The notes: generated by a model not told the origin, from the sequence alone. Numbered from the stretch's first letter, positions 16,048 to 26,062 are shown. The stretch: DNA of 64,000 nucleotides from JADFXI01 sp963830245 (GCA_963830245.1 CAWHNC010000078.1:1-64000); one strand, 5' to 3'. Program-made: numbers and translations.

Positions 16048-17886
16048 ATGATCCGGAATGAACCGATAGTTCTGGATAGCCAGGGTTCTGAGGAGTGCGA
16101 TATCATCAGTCTTCTTGCTGCGAAAGGCCTGGCTGTTCGTTCAGACTGCGGAGGACAGGGACTCTGCGGAAAATGCAGGGTCCTGGTTTGTTCACCCGAA
16201 AATGTTTCAGCCATGACCGAGACTGAACTCAAATTATTATCCGCGTCCGATCGTGACTCCGGAATCAGGTTGGCTTGCCAGGCTAAAATAACAGGTAGAG
16301 TCCTGGTTGCTGTTCCAAAAGATGCCTATGATTCACTGGAATGTCTCGGCAAAACAGACCTGCAGGGAAATTTTTCGGTAGATCCCATTGTCACGCGTAT
16401 AACTGTTCATGCCGGCCCTGCGTCTGGAGACAAGAGCAGAGATCTTATTACTTCTTTGAAGGGCAATTTAATGAATCCTGAAGACGTCAGGTTTGGGGAC
16501 TCCTCTGTCCTCTCCGACCTGTCTGTTTTGTGGGACCCCGGCAGTTCCATTACTCTCGTAAATTATAGAGGAAAGGGAATCACACGAATCCTGCAGGGAG
16601 AGCGGCCCGGGAATCTCGGCTTCGCAGTTGATATCGGCACAACTACGATAGCCGGCTATCTCTGTGACCTGAGGAGCGGAAAGATACTGGCTGCTGCAGG
16701 CTGTGCCAATCCTCAGAGAAGGTTCGGAGAAGATGTGGTAAGCAGAATAGCCTACTCTTCTCAAAATGACGGTGTAAATATTCTTAAGGAACTTGTTACA
16801 TCAGAACTTAACCGGCTCATCAGTGAATGTCTCAAGAACGCGGATATGGATAGTTCGGATATCGATGAAGTTACGGTAGTCGGCAACACAACAATGCAGC
16901 ACCTGTTTTGCGGCATAAATCCTCAAAGCCTTGGGCGTTCTCCTTACCGGCCTGTGACGCGGTCGGCAACTGACTGGAAGGCGTCGGAACTGCAAATAGA
17001 TGTCCATTCGTCTACAAATATTCATGTATTCCCGGTAATATCAGGGTTCGTAGGAGGCGACGCCGTCAGTGCAGTAATCTCGCAGGGATTAGACCTTGAC
17101 AGGGACCGCATATCGATGATTGTGGACATAGGGACAAACGGAGAAGTCGTCATAAGCAGCCGCGGACAACTTTGGGCCACAAGCTGCGCTACCGGACCGG
17201 CTTTGGAAGGCGCTCATATAAGTTCAGGGATGAGGGCTGTTTCCGGCGCTATTGATCGGATAAAGATTGACCCCGCAGATTTTACCGTAAGCTGCAGCGT
17301 ACTGGGTCATGAAAAAGGAGCCATGCCAAAAGGTATCTGCGGATCAGGCATTATTGACGCGGTTGCCGAAATGCGAAAGGCCGGTCTCATATTGCAGAAT
17401 GGCCGCCTAAATGAATCACTGCCTGGCATAAAATCGGATTCCAGCGGTGTGGGGCGAAGCTTCACACTGGTCCGGGCCGATGCAACTGTCAACGGCCGGT
17501 CGATAGTAATTACTTTAAATGATATAAGGCAAATTCAGCTTGCCAAAGCGGCGCTTGCGGTCGGCATAAACTTGCTGATAACTGCCGCTGGTGTGGATCA
17601 TATTGACCTTTTGATACTCACGGGCGCATTCGGAGCACGGTTTGACTGGCATAACGCCGTGTCTATAGGTATGCTGCCTGCCCGCTGCGTTTCCGGAGAA
17701 GTGAAAATCATTGAAAACGCTGCCGGCCTCGGAGCAGTATCGGCATTATTAGACCGTAATTATAGGACACGGGCTTCTATAGTAAGCGAACAAGCAGGAA
17801 TACTCGAACTTTCGGAACATCCTCAGTTTCTCGAGGAATTCACATCAGCCCTTGATTTCCCTGCATTGCCGGGTGAAAACTATTAG
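16048..17886 (+). CDS. Reductive activator of corrinoid proteins (RACE/RamA-like, DUF4445/ASKHA)
   Basis: 612 residues. An N-terminal 2Fe-2S ferredoxin domain has C34, C40, C43 and C77 (Cx5Cx2C then C). A linker leads to a large ASKHA-fold domain with FAVDIGTTTIAGYL at about residue 192 and a second phosphate motif IVDIGTNGEVVI. Such proteins use ATP to reduce inactive Co(II) corrinoid to Co(I). It is the last gene of the cluster and completes the four-component demethylase: two methyltransferases, a carrier and an activator. Confidence 0.92.
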   Translation: MIRNEPIVLDSQGSEECDIISLLAAKGLAVRSDCGGQGLCGKCRVLVCSPENVSAMTETELKLLSASDRDSGIRLACQAKITGRVLVAVPKDAYDSLECLGKTDLQGNFSVDPIVTRITVHAGPASGDKSRDLITSLKGNLMNPEDVRFGDSSVLSDLSVLWDPGSSITLVNYRGKGITRILQGERPGNLGFAVDIGTTTIAGYLCDLRSGKILAAAGCANPQRRFGEDVVSRIAYSSQNDGVNILKELVTSELNRLISECLKNADMDSSDIDEVTVVGNTTMQHLFCGINPQSLGRSPYRPVTRSATDWKASELQIDVHSSTNIHVFPVISGFVGGDAVSAVISQGLDLDRDRISMIVDIGTNGEVVISSRGQLWATSCATGPALEGAHISSGMRAVSGAIDRIKIDPADFTVSCSVLGHEKGAMPKGICGSGIIDAVAEMRKAGLILQNGRLNESLPGIKSDSSGVGRSFTLVRADATVNGRSIVITLNDIRQIQLAKAALAVGINLLITAAGVDHIDLLILTGAFGARFDWHNAVSIGMLPARCVSGEVKIIENAAGLGAVSALLDRNYRTRASIVSEQAGILELSEHPQFLEEFTSALDFPALPGENY

Positions 17887-17920
17887 TGTGGCGGTCCGGA
17901 CCTGCATACAATTTTTCCAA

Positions 17921-17947
17921 TTGACGTGTTAAAACACGAAGTATAAT
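17921..17947 (+). promoter_or_regulatory. Possible sigma-70 promoter with an operator-like repeat
   Basis: TTGACG (17921-17926) and TATAAT (17942-17947) are separated by 15 bp, shorter than ideal. The spacer overlaps an inverted repeat CGTGTT-AA-AACACG. The expected transcription start would fall at the ribosome site of the MCP gene (GGGGGAGG), so either the leader is almost absent or the match is fortuitous. Confidence 0.35.
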
Positions 17948-17961
17948 CGGGGGAGGTAAAA

Positions 17962-19674
17962 ATGGCTATATCGGGTGCAACTCAAAAAAACGGGAAAGCT
18001 GGGGCAATTACAGATAAACTGATTGTCTGCGCATCCTGCCTCTTTTTGATTCTGACATTAATTTTCATATCCTTTTATTTTAACCAAAAGACGAGGGCTT
18101 ATGTGTACTTATATTTATTGTCAATGTCGGCAACCGTTGCTGCTGCAGTATATATCTATTTGTCGATTGTAAAACCGATCAATCAGGCGACAACTTTTTT
18201 CCAATGCATTTCAGAGCGAAAAGGTCGGTTAACCAAAGAGGAACTTGCCGCATCCGGCAGAAGGAATGAGGAATTGACAGAAGTCTTGTATGAGGCTGTG
18301 GAAAAGCCCAGACAGGCGATAGCCGACAATTTGAACGAGGCTATGGAAGTGGCCAATGAGTCGGCAAATGTTGCCAAAAAAATTAAAGAGACGGCTGAAA
18401 GTGCAAAAAAACAGAGCGAGCTGGCAGATGTGATATTAAACTTAAGCCTTACATCCGGCGCAGCGATATCCAACATTGCGGGGAATGCACAACTTATTTC
18501 AGCTTCGACATCTCAGAATCTCTTTACAGCAAAATCTTCTCTGGAAGAACTGGAATATGTTGCGGGTGAGGTAAACAAGATAAATGAGAGCTTATTAAAT
18601 TTTGATATGACAGTCACGGCTTTAAACTCCAACTCCCAAAGCATAGGAGAGATAGTATCTTTAATAAAAGACATATCCGATCAGACAAACCTGCTTGCAT
18701 TGAACGCGGCAATTGAAGCTGCGAGGGCTGGGGAGCACGGCAGGGGTTTTGCCGTAGTGGCGGATGAGGTGAGAAGGCTTGCGGAAAGGGTCAATACTGC
18801 AACAAAAGAGATATCCGGGAACATAAATGAAATGGAAAAGCAGGTGTCTGCTACTCTAACAGAGATTAAGGAAATCGACCGATATGCAGTCCATGCAAAG
18901 GGCTCTGTAGAAAAGGCCTCGCAGAATTTCGGGGGGATGCTGACGGACTTTGAAAATAACAGCACCCAGCTTGGCAGGATAACTGAAGCAATCGAAAACC
19001 TGTCAAAATCAAACCAGGACGTTAACGACAGGGTTTCCGAGATAAACAAATTGTGTTTACAGACATCCAGGCAGATGCAGGAATCAGAGAAATACTCCTG
19101 GGACCTTTTTAACAGTGCTGAACAGATGCAGGAAGGGATGTCGGTTTTTATGGTCGGGAAAGGGCCTGTGCAGGAAATCATTAACAAGACGGAAGAATAC
19201 AGAAATATATTTCAGGACAAACTTGTCGAATATTACAGAAGTGGAGTAAATATTTTCGATACAAACTACAGGGAAATCCCCAAGAGTAATCCGAAGCGTT
19301 ATAAAACCTCTTACGACGACCTTTTTGAAAGAGAGCTGCGGCCGCTTTACGATAAGGCACTGTCAGAAATCGAAGGCGCAGTCTGGGTTGTCCTCATAGA
19401 CGAAAATGGATATGAACCGACTCATAACAGTAAGTGTTCAAAACAACCCACCGGGAACTATGAATATGACTTTCTGAACTGCAGGGACAAGAGGATATAC
19501 AACGACAAAGTCGGAATAACAATGGCAAGAAATACCAGGCCTTTTCTGATTCAGACCTATTTAAGGGATACGGGAGAATGTATTAACGACTTTTCGATGC
19601 CTGTTTTTGTCGAGGCGAAACATTGGGGTGCAGTAAGAATAGGAGTAATGTTTTCGGCTTTAGGAACAAAATAA
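17962..19674 (+). CDS. Methyl-accepting chemotaxis protein with C-terminal sensor domain
   Basis: 570 residues, GGGGGAGG 5 nt upstream. Two close N-terminal membrane helices (about 20-42 and 48-68) leave almost no periplasmic part. The signalling hairpin contains IKDISDQTNLLALNAAIEAA and GFAVVADEVRRLAERVN. After residue about 410 the protein continues into a C-terminal domain, with NCRDKRIYNDKVG, ARNTRPFLIQTYLRD and KHWGAVRIGVM, as seen in a class of MCPs that carry their ligand-binding module at the C-terminus. It stands outside the main chemotaxis array and is probably a separate transcript. Confidence 0.9.
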   Translation: MAISGATQKNGKAGAITDKLIVCASCLFLILTLIFISFYFNQKTRAYVYLYLLSMSATVAAAVYIYLSIVKPINQATTFFQCISERKGRLTKEELAASGRRNEELTEVLYEAVEKPRQAIADNLNEAMEVANESANVAKKIKETAESAKKQSELADVILNLSLTSGAAISNIAGNAQLISASTSQNLFTAKSSLEELEYVAGEVNKINESLLNFDMTVTALNSNSQSIGEIVSLIKDISDQTNLLALNAAIEAARAGEHGRGFAVVADEVRRLAERVNTATKEISGNINEMEKQVSATLTEIKEIDRYAVHAKGSVEKASQNFGGMLTDFENNSTQLGRITEAIENLSKSNQDVNDRVSEINKLCLQTSRQMQESEKYSWDLFNSAEQMQEGMSVFMVGKGPVQEIINKTEEYRNIFQDKLVEYYRSGVNIFDTNYREIPKSNPKRYKTSYDDLFERELRPLYDKALSEIEGAVWVVLIDENGYEPTHNSKCSKQPTGNYEYDFLNCRDKRIYNDKVGITMARNTRPFLIQTYLRDTGECINDFSMPVFVEAKHWGAVRIGVMFSALGTK

Positions 19675-19686
19675 CTCTCAGCATTA

Positions 19687-21189
19687 TTACTTGCTTCCCC
19701 CCGGCTGCTGTCCTGCGTCTGGAGCGTTGATATTATCCGGAGAACTAAGAGCGGAGTCGTTCCAACCGCCGCCCAGGGCTTTGTAGATGGCGATAAGATC
19801 CGTTGCGATATTATCCTCACTTTGCACTAAAGCGTTTTGTGAGGTGTACAGCGAAAGCTGGGCTTCGAGAACATTGAGAAACTGGATTTGGCCCTCGGTG
19901 AAAAGCTGCAGGGACAAGTCCACAGCTTTTTGGTTGGCGAGCACAGCATCACTGAGCGACTTGCGGTGTTCTTGCTCCTTTTTAAATGCAAACAAAGCAT
20001 TCTCGACATCCTGAAACGCTGCAAGGACTGTTTTCTGGTAAGTGATGAATGACTGGTCACGCAAGGCCTCCTGTAAACGCACGTTGGATATAGCAGCTCC
20101 GCCCTGAAAAACCGGCCAATTCGCTGAAGGACCGAAGGAGAACGAGCGGCCTGCATTCGTCCACCACGTGCGAAGCATGTTGCTTTGCCAGTTCACCGAG
20201 CCGGTCAGCGAAAAAGACGGAAATAACTGCGCGACAGCAACACCGATTTGGGCAGTGGCGGCATGGAGCTGAGCCTCGGACTGGCGGATGTCGGGCCGGC
20301 GGCGCAGCAATTCAGACGGCAGGCCGGCAGGGATTTTGGCGGGAATCCCGGGGATAATGCCGGCCGGTGACAACTTCTCAAGCAAGGCCGCAGGCGGCTG
20401 CGCCAACAGCACACTTAAAGCATAAATAGATTGCTGTGCTGATGTTTCAAAGACCGGGATCTGGGATTCCGTCGAAGCAACATTCGATTCGGCCTCGGCA
20501 ACATCGAGTGCACTGTCGAAACCCGCAATGTCTAGTCTTCGGGTAATATCGGCGGTATGCTGTTGGGCTTTAAGATTGTTTTGAGCGATTACAATCTGCT
20601 GCTGGTAACCGCGGAGCTGGATATAATCAAGAGCTACTTCGGCAATAAGGCTGACTTGGACATCTCGTATATTCTCGATTGCGGCCTGAACGTTTGCCCC
20701 TGCCGCTTCGAAGTTGCGGCGAAAGCCGCCAAAAAGGTCGAGTTCCCACACAGCATCCAGCCCGGACTGATAAAGGTCCTCAGTGCGATTGCCCGGCATG
20801 TTGGCTGCATCGTGCAATCGCTGGTAACTGACTGAAGCGGCAACAGACGGCCAAAGGGCCCCAAGGGCTATGCCGCGTAAGGCACGGGCCTGGCGCAAAC
20901 TCGTCTCCGCAATTTTCAGGTCGAGGTTAGCCTTAACAGCCTCCTCAACCAGTTCATTCAATATTGGGTCGTTGAACTGCCTCCACCACCGGGTAAGATC
21001 GGCAGTCTGCGCAGTGACCACGTATGGTTCATTTACAACAGGAATCTCCGATACCCCCTCCCATGCAGAAGGCGCCACCGTCGGTTGCGGAGGGTGATAT
21101 TCCGGCCCGACCATACATCCGCTAAATATAACCGCAGACAGACCGGCTGCGATCAGTACAGCCGCAGAGTTCACATTCATCTTACTCAT
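19687..21189 (-). CDS. NodT-family outer membrane efflux lipoprotein (TolC-like)
   Basis: About 500 residues from ATG 21189, which overlaps the permease stop; ATG 21180 or 21213 are alternatives. A lipoprotein signal (LSAVIFSGC) is followed by the two OEP repeats of TolC-like channels, with long coiled segments (LKIAETSLRQARALRG and DVQVSLIAEVALDYIQLRG) and LPSELLRRRPDIRQSEAQL before the second repeat. It forms the outer-membrane duct of the tripartite exporter encoded immediately upstream. Last gene of the operon. Confidence 0.92.
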   Translation of the reverse strand: MSKMNVNSAAVLIAAGLSAVIFSGCMVGPEYHPPQPTVAPSAWEGVSEIPVVNEPYVVTAQTADLTRWWRQFNDPILNELVEEAVKANLDLKIAETSLRQARALRGIALGALWPSVAASVSYQRLHDAANMPGNRTEDLYQSGLDAVWELDLFGGFRRNFEAAGANVQAAIENIRDVQVSLIAEVALDYIQLRGYQQQIVIAQNNLKAQQHTADITRRLDIAGFDSALDVAEAESNVASTESQIPVFETSAQQSIYALSVLLAQPPAALLEKLSPAGIIPGIPAKIPAGLPSELLRRRPDIRQSEAQLHAATAQIGVAVAQLFPSFSLTGSVNWQSNMLRTWWTNAGRSFSFGPSANWPVFQGGAAISNVRLQEALRDQSFITYQKTVLAAFQDVENALFAFKKEQEHRKSLSDAVLANQKAVDLSLQLFTEGQIQFLNVLEAQLSLYTSQNALVQSEDNIATDLIAIYKALGGGWNDSALSSPDNINAPDAGQQPGGSK

Positions 21190-22555
21190 ACCTGAGAGCA
21201 TCGATAGGATCAAGCCGCGAAGCTTTCCATGCCGGATAAAAACCGAAAATTATACCCACGCTGGCCGACACGACCACTGAAACCACGATCGCACCCACCG
21301 AGGGCGCTGTAGGCCAATGCAGCACCGCCGTTACTATATGCGAAGCGCCGCGTCCCAGTATTATACCCATAGTGCCGCCAATCAAGCACAGAATTACAGC
21401 CTCAGTCAAAAACTGCCGCAGGATGTCCGGCGGCGCCGCGCCGACCGCCATGCGCAGGCCGATCTCGCGCGTTCTTTCAGTGACCGAAACGAGCATGATG
21501 TTCATAATCCCGATACCACCGACAATAAGCGAGATCATCGCAACGCATAACAGGAGTTTGGTTATCAACTCCGTAGTCGAACTCATCGCCTTGGTAATCT
21601 CGGTCATGTCACGCACGGTGAAATCATCCGGATCAGATGGCTGAATGTGGTGGCGCTCGCGAAGCAGCGCAGTCATCTCCTGCATAGCAGAAGGAATCTG
21701 GATCGCGGACCGGGCGTCGGTCAGTATCTGGTCAACAGTCGTAAACCGGATCTGCTGCGGCGTGTCGGTCTGCTCTGTGGTAGAGGGGACCGGGTAGAGG
21801 TTCTGCTGGAGATTGGGATATGTCTGGCTAAGCGAATTGGCTTCGGTGACATTCGACGTGTTAGTAGTGCTCTGATTGCCGGCTGAAAGAGACGTAGCCA
21901 CTACCCTGTATTTGATTGTCGTCCATGGCGCCAGCAGGACATCGTCCTGGTCCATACCCATCATATTCGCTCCCTTTGCGCGCAATACGCCGACGACCTT
22001 GAACGCCACGTTTCTGATCCGGATTTCCTTGCCGATAGGCGATTCTCCGCCAAACAACTGTCTTACGATTGTCTGCCCGACCAGGCAGACTTTATTTAAG
22101 TTGAGGACATCATGGTCGGTGAATGGTTCACCACTGTCCAGTTCCGTCCAGTCCCGAATGTTAAGGAATGAAGGGGTAGTGCCGTAAAGATACGTCGGAA
22201 CATAGTTGCGGTTGCCGTATACCAACTGTGTCCGGGCACGCACTATCGGCGCCACATTTCTGATAGACGGGGCCTCTTTCTTGATCGCATCCGCGTCCTG
22301 CGGAGTCAAAGTCATTATGCTGCCGAAACCCATGTTGACGCCGCCGACGCTGGTGGCTCCCGGAATGACTACAAGGGTATTGGCGCCCATGCTGGCCATG
22401 ATGCGCTGGATAGATATGGTCGCGCCGTTGCCTAACTCCGTCATCGTGATGACCGCTGCTACGCCTATGACAATGCCAAGGGTAGTAAGCAATGTCCGCA
22501 TGACATTCCGTCGAAGTGCATTCAGGGCAGTTTTCAGGATACCATACCAGTTCAT
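21182..22555 (-). CDS. MacB-type ABC transporter permease
   Basis: 457 residues. One N-terminal membrane helix (TLLTTLGIVIGVAAVITM), a large periplasmic MacB-PCD domain (about 45-330), and three C-terminal helices ending with the FtsX-type region IMLVSVTERTREIGLRMAVG and FGFYPAWKASRLDPIDALRYE. MacB-like permeases do not channel substrate across the inner membrane but drive periplasmic export by mechanotransmission. The ATPase is encoded separately just upstream (four-base overlap), unlike E. coli MacB where the domains are fused. Confidence 0.93.
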   Translation of the reverse strand: MNWYGILKTALNALRRNVMRTLLTTLGIVIGVAAVITMTELGNGATISIQRIMASMGANTLVVIPGATSVGGVNMGFGSIMTLTPQDADAIKKEAPSIRNVAPIVRARTQLVYGNRNYVPTYLYGTTPSFLNIRDWTELDSGEPFTDHDVLNLNKVCLVGQTIVRQLFGGESPIGKEIRIRNVAFKVVGVLRAKGANMMGMDQDDVLLAPWTTIKYRVVATSLSAGNQSTTNTSNVTEANSLSQTYPNLQQNLYPVPSTTEQTDTPQQIRFTTVDQILTDARSAIQIPSAMQEMTALLRERHHIQPSDPDDFTVRDMTEITKAMSSTTELITKLLLCVAMISLIVGGIGIMNIMLVSVTERTREIGLRMAVGAAPPDILRQFLTEAVILCLIGGTMGIILGRGASHIVTAVLHWPTAPSVGAIVVSVVVSASVGIIFGFYPAWKASRLDPIDALRYE

Positions 22556-23262
22556 ACATTACCCCGGGGTTCACATATATCAGTACCTTTTTCTATCAGT
22601 CCGTCCTTGATGTAAATGGTCCGCCTTGCATGCTGAGCAACGCCGGGATCGTGGGTAACAAGGATAATAGTGATGCCGTCGGAGCTGTTAAGCTGCTGGA
22701 ACATCTGCAAGAGTTCTTCATTGGTGCGCGAGTCGAGGTTACCGGTCGGCTCATCGGCAAGAAGCACCTGTGGGTTGTTAATAAGCGACCGCGCGATAGC
22801 CACCCGCTGCTGCTGGCCGCCTGAAAGCTGAGACGGGAGGTGATCAATGCGGTCTGCCAATCCGACTTTTTCGAGCAACGCGGCAGCACGCTGCTTCTTT
22901 TGATTCTCAGTCAGGTTCTCCTTTGCATAGATCAGGGGCATCATGACGTTCTCCAACGCAGTAGTGCGGGGCAGAAGATTAAAGGTTTGGAAAACGAAGC
23001 CGATCATCCGGTTTCGCAGCCTCGCCCGTTCACTTGCACTAAACCTCGAAATCTCCCTGCCGTCAAACCAGTACTCTCCGGCAGTAGGGCGGTCCAGGCA
23101 GCCGACAATATTCATCAGAGTGCTTTTGCCGGAGCCGCTGGTCCCCATCAGCGCCACGAATTCGCCGCGTGTTACGTTCAATGACACTCCCATAAGCACC
23201 GGGACATCCACTTCACCAAGGTTATAAGTCTTGCGAATATCATGCAATTCGATCAAATCCAT
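22552..23262 (-). CDS. MacB/LolD-type ABC transporter ATP-binding protein
   Basis: 236 residues from ATG 23262 (MDLIELHDIRKTYNLGE). The frame extends upstream into the adaptor gene, but the domain begins here. Walker A GTSGSGKST, Q-loop FVFQTFNLLPR, signature LSGGQQQRVAIARSL, Walker B VLLADEPTGNLD and switch histidine VTHD are all intact. It powers the permease encoded next. It begins 7 bp after the adaptor's stop and overlaps the permease start, so all are translated together. Confidence 0.94.
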   Translation of the reverse strand: MDLIELHDIRKTYNLGEVDVPVLMGVSLNVTRGEFVALMGTSGSGKSTLMNIVGCLDRPTAGEYWFDGREISRFSASERARLRNRMIGFVFQTFNLLPRTTALENVMMPLIYAKENLTENQKKQRAAALLEKVGLADRIDHLPSQLSGGQQQRVAIARSLINNPQVLLADEPTGNLDSRTNEELLQMFQQLNSSDGITIILVTHDPGVAQHARRTIYIKDGLIEKGTDICEPRGNV

Positions 23263-23269
23263 AACACTC

Positions 23270-24622
23270 TCAGTGCCTTCCCCTGCCCATTTGGGGCGTG
23301 AACGGATTCTGCTCCGTCCCAGGCCCGGCCGGACTTCCCTTGCCTTCCGCCGTAGTTTCTCCGGCAACGACCTGCAGGCCTTCGGCCAAATCCCTGCCTT
23401 CGACTTGAGTCACTACACCGTCAGTCATCCCAACGTTAACATGGACAGGCCGGACAAACTTGCCTTGTTCTACCCAGAGTGTCCCTCGAACCTGTTGAGC
23501 CCCTCCACCGCCATGCGCTCCGCCTTCCCCGTCCGGACCCGATTGTCCGGCATGACCTCGAGACTTGTCCCTGGCTTCCGGCGATATCCGGGTTGTCAGG
23601 GGGGACCAGCGCAATGCTGCATTGGGAACTAACAGCACGCCGTCCCTGCGGCCGATCAGGAACTTTGCATTTGCAGTCAGGTAGGGTAACAGCTTGCCGT
23701 CTTCGTTTTCAGTATCGACCACAACAGTATAACTGACAACATTCTGCACCATAGTAGCGTTGAGTCTGATTTTGTCGACCTTGCCATGGAATACCCTGTT
23801 AGGAAACGCATCTACACTAAAAGTTACCTGCTGACCTGCCGAAATGCTGCCGATATCGGCTTCATTGACCGAGAGCCAAACCTGAATGTTCTTTAAGTCT
23901 GTCGCAATGAGGAACAGGCTGGTGGCACTCATAGTCGACACAACAGTCTGGCCGATATTTACCTGCCGGTCAACAATGATACCTCTGACCGGCGACTTGA
24001 TGGTACAGTAACCCAGATTCACCCGGGCAGTGTCGAGGTTGGCTTTCGCCTGAGCCACTGCCGCCTTGGTTTGCTCCACTGCTGCTTCAGCAGCTGCCAG
24101 GTTAGCCCTGGCAACCTCGTAAGTTGCATGGTACTGGTCATAAGTGCTTTTCGCCAGAGCATCGGATGGGCCGAGCTTCTGCGCCCTGTCCCAGTTCAGT
24201 TGGGCAAGGAGCAATTGCGCCTTCATCTGAAGGACATTGGCATCGGCACTGATCTTGTTGGCCATGGCCTGCTGCAACTGGGCTTTGGCGGCTTCTACTG
24301 CAGCGGAATAAAGAGAATCATCAATTCTCGCCAATACCGTGCCCGGTTCAACAGGCGATCGGTAATCGATCATCTTCCCATATTTGTCTTTGCCGAAGCT
24401 GCTGATAATGCCTGAAACCTGGGCTCCTACATCCACTACTACCACCGGCTCTACCGTGCCCGTTGCGCTGATAGTGGCCTCAAGGTCGCCCCGTTTAACC
24501 GCCACAGTTCGTAAAATCGGTCCTTTGTCCCCTCCGGAACGAAGCCACCAGGCGCCCGCACTGATCACGAACAGTATAACTGCTATGGGAATAATGTTTC
24601 GCATTGTTAGTCGTATTCGCAT
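23270..24622 (-). CDS. MacA-like periplasmic adaptor (HlyD/RND family), copy 1
   Basis: 450 residues. An N-terminal membrane anchor (about 10-27), biotinyl-lipoyl half motifs around GTVEPVVVVDVGAQVSGI and IKSPVRGIIVDRQVNIGQTV, an alpha-helical hairpin about 110-210 rich in Ala/Gln, then beta-barrel and membrane-proximal domains. It links the inner-membrane permease to the NodT channel. A close paralogue lies 138 bp upstream on the same strand. It differs from that copy mainly at the C-terminus, which here continues with a Gly/Pro-rich tail (SPAGPGTEQNPFTPQMG). Confidence 0.9.
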   Translation of the reverse strand: MRIRLTMRNIIPIAVILFVISAGAWWLRSGGDKGPILRTVAVKRGDLEATISATGTVEPVVVVDVGAQVSGIISSFGKDKYGKMIDYRSPVEPGTVLARIDDSLYSAAVEAAKAQLQQAMANKISADANVLQMKAQLLLAQLNWDRAQKLGPSDALAKSTYDQYHATYEVARANLAAAEAAVEQTKAAVAQAKANLDTARVNLGYCTIKSPVRGIIVDRQVNIGQTVVSTMSATSLFLIATDLKNIQVWLSVNEADIGSISAGQQVTFSVDAFPNRVFHGKVDKIRLNATMVQNVVSYTVVVDTENEDGKLLPYLTANAKFLIGRRDGVLLVPNAALRWSPLTTRISPEARDKSRGHAGQSGPDGEGGAHGGGGAQQVRGTLWVEQGKFVRPVHVNVGMTDGVVTQVEGRDLAEGLQVVAGETTAEGKGSPAGPGTEQNPFTPQMGRGRH

Positions 24623-24760
24623 TTGTATAATTTAACAGAATGGTTCAGAGACTTTCCAACCTCCGGTGTATGTATATTTCAGGCATGCATTAATTCAGTC
24701 GTCAGAGAAAGGATAAAGGTTACTACTACCGAATACAATCAAGGTTGCAAACTGATTCTG

Positions 24761-26062
24761 CTATGACCCGGGACTTACTTTGTTTTCCGCCGTAGTTTCT
24801 CCGACAACTACCTGCAGGCCTTCGGCCAAATCCCTGCCTTCGACTTCAGTTACTATGCCGTCAGTCACCCCAACCTTAACATGGACAGGCCGGACAAACT
24901 TGCCTTGTTCTACCCAGAGTGTCCCTCGAACCTGTGCGGTCCCTCCATCGCCATGCGCTCCGCCCTCCCTGTCCGGACCCGATTGTCCGGCATGACCGCG
25001 AGACTTAACCCTGGCTTCCGGCGATATCCGGGTTGGCAGGGGGGACCAGCGCAATGCTGCATTTGGGACCAACAACACGCCGTCCCTGCGGCCGATCTTG
25101 AACTTTGCATTCGCGGTCATGTAAGGCAACAGCTTGCCGTCGTCGTTTTCAGTATTGACCTCAACAGTATAAGTGACAACATTCTGAGTCATAGTAGCGT
25201 TGAATCTGATTTTGCCGACCTTGCCATGGAATGCCCTGTTAGGAAACGCATCCACAGTAATAGCCACCGGCTGACCTGCAGAAATTTTGCCGATATCGGC
25301 TTCATTGACCGAGACCCAGATCTGAATATGCTTTAAGTCTCTCGCTATGAGGAACAGGCTGGCGGCACTCATACTCGACACAACCGTCTGGCCGATATTT
25401 ACCCGCCGGTCAACAATCACACCCCTGACCGGAGACTTGATGGTACAGTAACCCAGATTCACCCGGGCAGTGTCGAGGTTGGCCTTCGCAAGCGCCACTG
25501 CAGCCTTGGTTGATTCCACTGCTGACTCAGAGGCTGCCAGGTTGGCCCTGGCAGCCTCGTAAGTTGCATGGTACTGGTCATAAGTGCTTTTAGCCAGCGC
25601 ATCTGATGGGCCGAGCTTCTGCGCCCTGTCCCAGTTCAGTTGGGCAAGGAGCAATTGCGCCTTCATCTGAAGGACATTGGCCCCGGCGCTGATCTTGTTG
25701 GCCATGGCCTGCTGCAACTGGGCCCTGACAGCTTCTGCAGCGGCGGAATAAAGAGAATCATCAATCCTCGCTAAAACCGTACCAGGTTCAACAGGCGAAG
25801 CGTAATCGATCATTTTCCCATATTTGTCCTTACCGAAGCTGCTGATAATGCCGGAAACCTGGGCCCCCACATCCACTACTGCAACCGGCTCTACCGAGCC
25901 GGTTGCGCTGAAAGTAGCCTCAAGGTCGCCCCGTTTAACCGCCTCCGTGAGGAAAATCAGTCCTTTGCCGCCTTTGGCGCTAAGCAACCACGCGCCGGCA
26001 CTAATCACGGACAATACAATTATGATCAGAATTATAGTTTGAATCGTCAGTCGTCTATGCAT
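24761..26062 (-). CDS. MacA-like periplasmic adaptor (HlyD/RND family), copy 2
   Basis: 433 residues, nearly the same protein as 23270-24622 along its whole length, with long identical DNA stretches, so this is a recent tandem duplication. It keeps the membrane anchor, lipoyl halves (GSVEPVAVVDVGAQVSGI and IKSPVRGVIVDRRVNIGQTV) and hairpin, but ends at KVSPGS without the copy-1 tail. Adaptors work as hexamers, so mixed rings are possible. It is the first gene of the export operon and lies 55 bp after the sensor kinase gene. Confidence 0.9.
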   Translation of the reverse strand: MHRRLTIQTIILIIIVLSVISAGAWLLSAKGGKGLIFLTEAVKRGDLEATFSATGSVEPVAVVDVGAQVSGIISSFGKDKYGKMIDYASPVEPGTVLARIDDSLYSAAAEAVRAQLQQAMANKISAGANVLQMKAQLLLAQLNWDRAQKLGPSDALAKSTYDQYHATYEAARANLAASESAVESTKAAVALAKANLDTARVNLGYCTIKSPVRGVIVDRRVNIGQTVVSSMSAASLFLIARDLKHIQIWVSVNEADIGKISAGQPVAITVDAFPNRAFHGKVGKIRFNATMTQNVVTYTVEVNTENDDGKLLPYMTANAKFKIGRRDGVLLVPNAALRWSPLPTRISPEARVKSRGHAGQSGPDREGGAHGDGGTAQVRGTLWVEQGKFVRPVHVKVGVTDGIVTEVEGRDLAEGLQVVVGETTAENKVSPGS

